Below, in pieces: positions 14,821 to 20,985 of a stretch of DNA of 49,519 nt. Both the position numbers and the translations under genes were made by a program. The notes under the pieces are model-generated. The model made no database searches, had not been told where the DNA came from, and was given only the letters and a program-made list of their open reading frames with translations. Location: positions 2,772,397 through 2,821,915 of the forward strand of contig NZ_LT964679.1 in the NCBI RefSeq assembly GCF_900240215.1, given 5' to 3'. This DNA is from Raoultibacter timonensis. Its GTDB lineage: Bacteria; Actinomycetota; Coriobacteriia; Coriobacteriales; Eggerthellaceae. Each line of letters begins with the position of its first letter. Positions within the stretch are counted from its first letter, which is position 1.

Positions 14821-16539
14821 TTATTTACAGACAATGCGGTATTCTTCCATTTTCCTGTAAAGCGTAGACCTGCTTATGCCTAAAACCCGCCCCGCTTCGC
14901 GAATGTTCCCGTTCGTGAACTCGAGGGCATGCTCTATCGCCTTTTGCTCGGCCTCTTTCAGGGTTAGCACCCGACTCCCATCGGTATCTGCGAGCCCGTT
15001 GGATGCACCCTCTTCTATGCTGAGCGGAAAATCTTCTGCTTCGATCGTCTGTTTCTCCGAAACGACGATTGCGTATTGCAGGATGTTTCGCAATTGGCGT
15101 ACGTTACCCGGAAGCTGCGCTGCGAGCAAAACCTGCATGGCGCGAGAAGTAAGGCGCGGCGGAGCAACCCCGAGCCGCTCGCTTTCACGTTTTATCAGGT
15201 AGCCGATGAGCATGCGCTCATCATCGCGTCTTTCGCGCAGCGGTGGGATCGAAATCGATACCGACGAAAGCGTGATGGCCAAGTCGCTTCTCAGCTTGCC
15301 GGATCTGACGAGCTCTATCAAATCGATCTCGGACGTAGAAACGATCTGGGGCGATCCCAACGGCACGCGAACCGATCCCCCGACCCTGCAAAACGACTGC
15401 TCCTCTATCGCATTCAGAAGCGCGTGCTGAATCTTTGCGGGAATATCGCCGACATCGAGAATGATGAGCACGCCATCCTTCGCTTGCTCGAGGATGCCGA
15501 CCTTTTCAGCGCCTCCCCCCAAACTCTCCTTGCCGAAAACCTCCTCTTCGAGGATGGACTCGGGTATACCCGAAAACGACAGCATCATAAGGGATTCGGG
15601 GCTCACCCCTCGCTTTGCAGCAATGATTTTGGCAAGCATGAGCTTCCCTACGCCCATCTCTCCGCTGATCAGAACATTCATACCTGTGGCAGCAGCTTGC
15701 TTTGCGAGCTTTTTCGCATTCGAAAGAGAAGCGCTCGATCCTACGAAATCATCGAATCTGGGTAAGTTCCACACGCCCTCGCGAAGCTCTCTGAAAGGGT
15801 ATTCGTCCTTTTCTTTTTCGGTTGCCGTATCCAACGATCTGGTTTTGAGCCTTATCGTCCCCTCGATAGAAGAAGCAAGCGCCATAGACAGTCCGAGCAT
15901 ATAGGGCTGCGCATAGGAAAGACCCGTACCGACTTTGTTGTGCAGCGTGGTCATCGCCAATACGCCGATAAACTCCCCTTCGCCATCGCGGATGGGAACT
16001 GCCGTGGTCAAATGATCCTGCATGACAACACGGTAGTGCTCCGGCCCTACCAACTGAACAACATCTTGGTGCTTAACGCACAGGGAAACGGCGGAAGTAC
16101 CCGTAACGTCTTCCCGCCACAAGCCGCCGACACGCGTACCGAATTGCCGGTAATTGTCGTTGGAGACATCGCCTTCGAACAAGTAGAGAACCACGCCTTC
16201 GCTATCGGCATAGAACACCGAGGTGACCACTTTTCTCAAAACGCCGCGGAAAGACTCTATGACCTCGTCCACCACCGCAATGGTATCGGCGTTTTCAGCA
16301 AGTCGTTTTAACAGCTCTTCGTAATCGATTCCCTCGGAATTCGTCGAAGCGTACGGATCAACGCCGGCATTGCGCGACGCAACCCACGAAACCGCGACCT
16401 CCGGCTCAACGCTTGGCGTTTTGAACAGGCTCTCACCCATCCTGACCAACTCATCCTTGTTCGCTCTGATTTTAGCGAGATACGATGATTTTTCTTTGTC
16501 AGACGAAAGTGCATTCAAACGCGAGTTCACAATGCTCAT
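14821..16539 (-). CDS. AcoR/DhaR-like GAF-AAA-Fis regulator with degenerate AAA+ domain
   Basis: The 572-residue protein has an N-terminal sensory region with a GAF-like fold (~70-230), an AAA+ domain (~262-490) and a C-terminal Fis HTH (~525-572: EQKAIEHALEFTNGNIREAGRVLGISRSTLYRKM). Walker A is GEMGVGKL (293-300; usually GESGTGKE). The L1 loop that should read GAFTGA is KESLGGGAEK (~337-346), so the sigma-54 contact motif is missing. The Walker B segment reads IILDVGDI in place of FLDEIGEL, losing the Glu. The LPGNVRQLRN segment is intact. It is likely a sigma-70-dependent regulator, like TyrR, that evolved from the enhancer-binding family. It lies directly upstream of the molybdoenzyme operon on the same strand and probably senses its aromatic substrate through the GAF region. 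Confidence 0.88.
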   Translation of the reverse strand: MSIVNSRLNALSSDKEKSSYLAKIRANKDELVRMGESLFKTPSVEPEVAVSWVASRNAGVDPYASTNSEGIDYEELLKRLAENADTIAVVDEVIESFRGVLRKVVTSVFYADSEGVVLYLFEGDVSNDNYRQFGTRVGGLWREDVTGTSAVSLCVKHQDVVQLVGPEHYRVVMQDHLTTAVPIRDGEGEFIGVLAMTTLHNKVGTGLSYAQPYMLGLSMALASSIEGTIRLKTRSLDTATEKEKDEYPFRELREGVWNLPRFDDFVGSSASLSNAKKLAKQAAATGMNVLISGEMGVGKLMLAKIIAAKRGVSPESLMMLSFSGIPESILEEEVFGKESLGGGAEKVGILEQAKDGVLIILDVGDIPAKIQHALLNAIEEQSFCRVGGSVRVPLGSPQIVSTSEIDLIELVRSGKLRSDLAITLSSVSISIPPLRERRDDERMLIGYLIKRESERLGVAPPRLTSRAMQVLLAAQLPGNVRQLRNILQYAIVVSEKQTIEAEDFPLSIEEGASNGLADTDGSRVLTLKEAEQKAIEHALEFTNGNIREAGRVLGISRSTLYRKMEEYRIVCK

Positions 16540-16786
16540 CCCGAGCGCCCCCTTTTTCGCGAACTAACACGATGCCGCATTTTACAGCATCGCGGTTGCC
16601 CATCGCGAGCAATTGCTTGACAAGCTCGGCTACGCAACCTACTAAGGCGCCGCGCGGAGCGGCCGCCAAGACGGGCATGCGATTTTCGATACAGCTGATG
16701 AAATCTTGAATGCCTCGGGCAGCAATCGATGCCGCCCTACGACTGCCGCACGCGAACCCGAGCGCAACCCGTTGTAGATCTTGCAT
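16499..16786 (-). CDS. small protein of unknown function, overlapping the regulator start
   Basis: This 95-residue reading frame starts at ATG 16786 with a very strong ribosome-binding site (GGGAGGTG, 4 nt before the ATG) and overlaps the first 41 bp of the AcoR-like regulator gene. The sequence is compact and moderately hydrophobic (LQRVALGFACG..., FISCIENRMPVLAAAPRGALVG, VAELVKQLLAMG, AVKCGIVLVREKGG). It has five Cys and no signal peptide. Codon choice resembles that of the neighbours. I do not recognise a family. The overlap suggests co-translation with the regulator, so it might be a regulatory or ligand-binding partner. An open frame continues upstream to 16945, but that part lies under the sigma-factor gene and has no ribosome-binding site. 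Confidence 0.55.
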   Translation of the reverse strand: MQDLQRVALGFACGSRRAASIAARGIQDFISCIENRMPVLAAAPRGALVGCVAELVKQLLAMGNRDAVKCGIVLVREKGGARDEHCELAFECTFV

Positions 16787-16892
16787 TAGGCACCTCCCGG
16801 CGCGCGCACCGATACTGCATGTCAGGTTTTTCACGCAATCGTGCAACATGTGTGCGCGTTTCTCCGTATTATGGTTGAAAGGAGCTCCTGAT

Positions 16893-17516
16893 ATGGATGA
16901 AACGAACGTTGCCCGCACGCGCATGTGGGCACCAGCCACAATCAAACCAGAATGCCATAGCTCTCGTCCGAAGCAACGTGAAAGGGATTACGTGCAGGCA
17001 TGCTGCATCAACATCGAGCACGCCGTTGAGCAATGGGGCGATACCGTTTTTCGGCTTGCGCTCTGCCGTGTCGGCAATCGCGCCGACGCCGAAGATGTTG
17101 TGCAGACCGTATTCATGAAGCTATGCCAAAGCACCAAGCCCATCAAGGATAGCGAGCATCTGAAGGCGTGGCTTTTGCGGGTCACGCTCACCTGCTGCGC
17201 CGACGTGCATCGCAACCCTTGGAAAACGCGTCAGGCAACAGGCGAGGAAACACAGATCGCCCTCGAGAACGCTTCGATCGAACGCGACAGCATCGCATTC
17301 TGCGACGCCGACAGCACATCGAACGAAGCCTTCGTCAGAAGCATGGTTGCAGCCCTTCCCGAACGGCAACGCATTGCCGTGCATCTTCATTATTTCGAGG
17401 GTTATTCGACCAACGAGATCGCACAAATCACCGACGAGAACCCGGCAACGGTGCGTTCGCACCTTCATCGTGCACGGGCCTCGCTCAAGCTTAAGATGAG
17501 GGGCACCAATGAATGA
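16893..17516 (+). CDS. ECF-type RNA polymerase sigma factor
   Basis: A 207-residue sigma-70-family protein. Region 2 is at ~45-110 (VEQWGDTVFRLALCRVGNRADAEDVVQTVFMKLCQS, then HLKAWLLRVTLTCCADVHR). Region 4 is at ~145-205 (LPERQRIAVHLHYFEGYSTNEIAQITDENPATVRSHLHRARASLK), with a helix-turn-helix for the -35 element. The start at 16893 is set by AAAGGAG 8 nt upstream; the N-terminal ~40 residues are unusually long and basic for an ECF factor. It overlaps the next gene by 8 bp (ATGAATGA), a classic sigma/anti-sigma arrangement. A CAACAT...CGTATT pair about 20-45 bp upstream might be an autoregulated ECF promoter, but this is only suggestive. Confidence 0.93.
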   Translation: MDETNVARTRMWAPATIKPECHSSRPKQRERDYVQACCINIEHAVEQWGDTVFRLALCRVGNRADAEDVVQTVFMKLCQSTKPIKDSEHLKAWLLRVTLTCCADVHRNPWKTRQATGEETQIALENASIERDSIAFCDADSTSNEAFVRSMVAALPERQRIAVHLHYFEGYSTNEIAQITDENPATVRSHLHRARASLKLKMRGTNE

Positions 17517-19281
17517 GAACGAGTTTTGGACAGTGTACGCAGATTCCCAAAAGCGCGTTACGCTCACCGAAGACCAGAAACGCACGATAGCCGCCGCAGC
17601 TGGGCAACATCCGCGCGAGCGAAACACAGCGCCCTCGGCAGCCGCCGAGCACAATGAGCAAACGAAGCCGGCTGCAGTACCGCCCGCAGCAAGGCAGCGC
17701 CGCTCTTTGGGGCGCATCGCGCTGCCCGCAGCGGCCTGCCTTGCCGCCATTGCGCTCGCAGTCGGCCTCGTAACCAGCTTCGATACCGGTGGCCCGTTCG
17801 GCATCTTCAACGCAACGCCCGACTTCACCGTGCAGGCCTACGCGGCTGACAGCGATTCCATCCTCGAGATGGGCACCGAGAACCAGATCGTTTTCAGCCG
17901 CTCCGCCGACGCCCACGGAATCAGCAGCAAAGAAGCCTACCTTGCGGAAGGGTATTACACGGGATGCCTGTTCCGCGTCGGGGGTGAGGGACTCACGCGC
18001 ATCCAGGCATCGGTATCGACTGGCGCGCTCTACCGCTCCACCCAGGAAACCGTCACCGCAGGAGAAAACCCCGATCGCTGGAACGAGCTCGTTTCATGGA
18101 AGCCTACCGCGCGCGGGCTCGGCGAGTACTATGACGAATACGACTACGTGAGCATCGTCGGATCGCCTGACGCTCTGGCAAAAGACGATCCTGCGAAGCA
18201 GTGGAGCGTCGAACTCACCAAAAAACTCGGTTCCACCATCGACGTGGCAATGGACGATAGCTCTTCGTCGTGCAGTTTCGGATTCTGGACCAACGAAGAC
18301 TACGGCGGCAATGGCGACGGCATGGAAGCCACGGATGCGATCATCGACCTCTTCGACGGCGCAACGCTCACCATCACCGCAACATTCGAAGACGGTCACA
18401 CCACCACGCAGGTCATCGAACTGCACGCCGCCGACGTCAAGGCATCCATGCAGCAGAGCGAAGACGGCCTATGGGAGCTCTCCCTCACGCCCGAAATAGT
18501 CGATCCGAGCGGCCTTCAGCAATACACCGACTACGTGCACACGCTCTACGGCACCGTAGAGAAGACAAGCCACGAGCCCTTCCCCGAATCGCTCGAGAAC
18601 GCCAACGAGTACGAGGGCGCGGCGAGCGATCCACTGCCCTTCGAACGGCAGGACCTTTTGAGGCCCCTCGGAGACGACGTCGTTATCGGCAAGCAGGATA
18701 TCCACGCCGCAACCGACAGCATCCCGTTCACGGCCGACATGGGAACCTCGTTTACGCTCACCGACCTGCAAATGCTCTCGCGCAGCACTCAGCTGCCCGA
18801 CGGCATCACGCTTGACGATCTTCGCAGCGGCATGCACAGCTGGGAATACTACAACCGCGTTGTCAGCCAGATCGACGGCTATACGATCGACGAGAACGGT
18901 ACCATCACGGGCGAATCCGAAGGTTTCTCCTGGGTGGTTATGGAGGCGACCATAGCCAATGCCGGCGCAAAGGCCACCGAGATGACGGGCGACGGGGGCT
19001 TTTACGGGGAATACGCCGTGATCGATGACGAAGGCCATGTATCGACCGCTCTTGCGCGCTCGTTTGCCCTCACAAACGGCGGATGGGACGCCCCGAACGC
19101 CGCCGTATACCGAGACTTCACTCTCGAACCCGGTGAAACGACCACCGTGCGCTGGCTCGCCATCGTGCCCGATGTCGTGCTCGACGACCCGAGCCTATTC
19201 TTCCTCGCCTATGCCGACAACACCGGCGTTCCTTCGGAAGGCACGCTCAGCGGCATGGAGCTCGCATTGACGAACGAGTAA
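17509..19281 (+). CDS. membrane-anchored probable anti-sigma factor with large extracytoplasmic domain
   Basis: The 590-residue protein has a ~68-residue cytoplasmic N-terminus, one transmembrane helix (GRIALPAAACLAAIALAVGLV, ~69-90) and a ~500-residue exported domain rich in Asp, Thr and Ser. This is the topology of DUF4179-type anti-sigma or sensor proteins paired with ECF factors. The repeated patterns DGATLTITATFEDGHTTTQVIEL and LEPGETTTVRWLAIVPDVV near the end suggest immunoglobulin-like beta-sandwich modules. No zinc-binding HxxxCxxC anti-sigma motif is visible in the N-terminus, so sigma binding would have to use another mode. The 8-bp overlap with the sigma gene indicates coupled expression. 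The signal it senses is unknown. Confidence 0.75.
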   Translation: MNENEFWTVYADSQKRVTLTEDQKRTIAAAAGQHPRERNTAPSAAAEHNEQTKPAAVPPAARQRRSLGRIALPAAACLAAIALAVGLVTSFDTGGPFGIFNATPDFTVQAYAADSDSILEMGTENQIVFSRSADAHGISSKEAYLAEGYYTGCLFRVGGEGLTRIQASVSTGALYRSTQETVTAGENPDRWNELVSWKPTARGLGEYYDEYDYVSIVGSPDALAKDDPAKQWSVELTKKLGSTIDVAMDDSSSSCSFGFWTNEDYGGNGDGMEATDAIIDLFDGATLTITATFEDGHTTTQVIELHAADVKASMQQSEDGLWELSLTPEIVDPSGLQQYTDYVHTLYGTVEKTSHEPFPESLENANEYEGAASDPLPFERQDLLRPLGDDVVIGKQDIHAATDSIPFTADMGTSFTLTDLQMLSRSTQLPDGITLDDLRSGMHSWEYYNRVVSQIDGYTIDENGTITGESEGFSWVVMEATIANAGAKATEMTGDGGFYGEYAVIDDEGHVSTALARSFALTNGGWDAPNAAVYRDFTLEPGETTTVRWLAIVPDVVLDDPSLFFLAYADNTGVPSEGTLSGMELALTNE

Positions 19282-19342
19282 GCGAACTCAGCTGCCAAAT
19301 CGATAGCAACCGCAAATGGAAAACACCGCGAGAGAAAGAACA

Positions 19343-19377
19343 GAACCGCCCGCCGCCCGCCAGGCGACGGGCGGTTC
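19343..19377 (-). terminator. terminator after torD-like chaperone gene
   Basis: A 10-bp stem, GAACCGCCCG (19343-19352) with CGGGCGGTTC (19368-19377), lies between the converging anti-sigma and TorD genes. On the minus strand it is followed by TGTTCTTTCTC, so it mainly serves the TorD gene (stop at 19413). Confidence 0.65.
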
Positions 19378-19412
19378 CCATGTGCCCGAAAAAACGAAAG
19401 AACGAGCGCCCC

Positions 19413-20165
19413 CTATGCGGATGCGAACCCGTCTTCCAACGCCTCGCTGACGAACCGTTTGTCCATCGCGAGGAAGGCCTTGAGCGCACAGCCCAATCGG
19501 GCGTAGACGCCCGATGCGTCCTTTTCGGCAAGGCGCTCGCAAAACGAAGGCAGCCAATCCGTCAGATGCGCTGCAATAAAATCGCCTTGGGAGGCAAGGA
19601 TCCGCCTCGTTTCGTCATCCTCTTCGCTCTCGAAAGCATCGAACGCACGAGTGCTCAGGTGCGCGAGGAAATCGAGCATCATGGATACATGGTCCTCGGG
19701 AAAATGACCGTATTCGACAGCGGCAAACCCGTATTCGGCGTAACGGTTGCGCACGTCGAGCGTGCTTTCCTGAAAGAGCATGACCTCCTTGCCGATGTAC
19801 GGAGACTCCCACGGGTAAACGTACGATTCGCCGGGCGCGAGGAACAAGCGCGTAAACGCGGACTTCAGCGAGTCGACGCATTCGCCATCGTCTGCTTTCT
19901 CGCCGAGCAAGGCGAGCAGCTCGGCAGCCTTCGCAAGCTCGTCGGCGGACGCCTCGGCGCCGCCGCCCCCATCAACTCCTACGCCACCGGCTTGCGTTCG
20001 AACAGCATCGGCAAAGTAGCGAAATGCCTCGACGGTCTTTGCCGAGCCGATCGTAGCAAGCTCCTCGCTCGTCGGCTCCGCGCCGAACACAATGTGAAAT
20101 ATTCGATACAGGTAGGCTCTGTTGGCGAGACGCATTCCCAGGGCCTCGATCATCTGCTCTTCCAT
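19413..20165 (-). CDS. TorD/DmsD-family molybdoenzyme chaperone
   Basis: This 250-residue all-helical protein has TorD-family features: ALGMRLANRAYLYRIFHIVFGAEPT at the N-terminus, LKSAFTRLFLAPGESYVYPWESPYIGK in the middle (the conserved ...F..LF.gP...p.p.ES.Y segment), and AVEYGHFPEDHVSMMLDFLAHLS (the E-x-PDH motif) further on. Such chaperones bind the Tat signal of a DMSO-reductase-type enzyme until the cofactor is inserted. ATG 20165 is preferred because GGAGGAGG lies 6 nt upstream; the earlier ATG at 20171 touches that sequence. A Gly/Ala-rich insertion (AGGVGVDGGGGAEASADE) is unusual. It is separated from the Mo enzyme genes by a terminator, so it may have its own promoter. Confidence 0.92.
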   Translation of the reverse strand: MEEQMIEALGMRLANRAYLYRIFHIVFGAEPTSEELATIGSAKTVEAFRYFADAVRTQAGGVGVDGGGGAEASADELAKAAELLALLGEKADDGECVDSLKSAFTRLFLAPGESYVYPWESPYIGKEVMLFQESTLDVRNRYAEYGFAAVEYGHFPEDHVSMMLDFLAHLSTRAFDAFESEEDDETRRILASQGDFIAAHLTDWLPSFCERLAEKDASGVYARLGCALKAFLAMDKRFVSEALEDGFASA

Positions 20166-20300
20166 GTTCATCCTCCTCCAGCCGCCATACCGCACAGCGG
20201 CGCTCCTTCATCGTGCCAGCAGTGTACCAATACATGCGAGCGCGCGCTTTTGCGCTTCGTTCCCCGCGCCTTGACTCGGGAGAACGCGGAAAGGTAAACG

Positions 20301-20340
20301 AAGGGCCCGGGATCTTTCGTTCGATGAATCCCGGGCCCTT
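20301..20340 (-). terminator. terminator after the exported molybdoenzyme operon
   Basis: A perfect 13-bp stem, AAGGGCCCGGGAT (20301-20313) with ATCCCGGGCCCTT (20328-20340), lies ~50 bp past the stop of the Fe-S subunit gene and is followed on the minus strand by CGTTTACC. It would separate that operon from the downstream TorD gene. Confidence 0.75.
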
Positions 20341-20391
20341 TTCAGCCGTATGAGCCTTCAGCCAAACGGCAAGGCTTCAAGCCCTTCGCTC

Positions 20392-20964
20392 CTACCAGTT
20401 GACTTCTACGTAGTTCGTGTCGTTCGCCGCGTCCTTTGCCTTGATGAGAAGGCTCGGCGCCGTGGTATCGGCGGAAGGAAGAACGGCGACCTCGCTCACA
20501 AGATCGGCACCGTACTTCGCCTTCAACTCGTCGAAGTCGCCGAAATCGAGCGCGCGATTCGGGCAGCCGGCAACGCAAGCGGGCTGTCCGCCGGCTTCGC
20601 GGATGGCATAGCAGCCGTCGCACTTGCCGGCCTTGCCGCTCGGCAGGATCTGCGGAATGCCGTAGGGGCACGCCGTTGTGCACGAAGCCTCGCCCGTGCA
20701 CACCTCCTGATCGATGATCACGGTGCCGTCGTCGGCACGGTAGATCGCCCCCGTCGGACAGGCGGCCATGCACGCCGGAGCGCCGCAGTGGTTGCAGCTC
20801 GCGGAGTAGCTGTATCCCGAAACGCTCGGGAAGCTTCCAACCGAAAAGGTCTTTGCGTATCGGAAAACGGTTCCGACATCCAGACGGTTCTTATCCTTAC
20901 ATGCAACCTGGCATGCGCGGCAGCCCGTGCACCGGGTCATATCGAAGTAAAATCCAACAGACAT
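20392..20964 (-). CDS. DmsB-like ferredoxin-type electron-transfer subunit with a Cys-to-Glu change
   Basis: A 190-residue polyferredoxin with four Cys groups: C12-x2-C15-x2-C18-x3-C22; C57-x2-C60-x4-C65-x3-C69; C89-x2-E92-x2-C95-x3-C99; and C115-x2-C118, C130, C134. DmsB/NrfC proteins normally have 16 Cys for four [4Fe-4S] clusters. Here the second Cys of group III is Glu92, the position that is Trp in nitrate reductase NarH and goes with a [3Fe-4S] cluster. The ATG at 20964 has GAGGGAG upstream; a TTG at 20973 is the alternative. It has no signal peptide and is presumably co-exported with the catalytic subunit encoded just upstream. No DmsC-type membrane anchor gene is present. Confidence 0.93.
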   Translation of the reverse strand: MSVGFYFDMTRCTGCRACQVACKDKNRLDVGTVFRYAKTFSVGSFPSVSGYSYSASCNHCGAPACMAACPTGAIYRADDGTVIIDQEVCTGEASCTTACPYGIPQILPSGKAGKCDGCYAIREAGGQPACVAGCPNRALDFGDFDELKAKYGADLVSEVAVLPSADTTAPSLLIKAKDAANDTNYVEVNW

Positions 20965-20985
20965 CTCTATCAACTCCCTCGCAGC

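Noticed and set aside
16787-16945. Extension of the 95-residue frame upstream to 16945
   Set aside because: The extra part runs under the ECF sigma gene on the opposite strand and has no ribosome-binding site.
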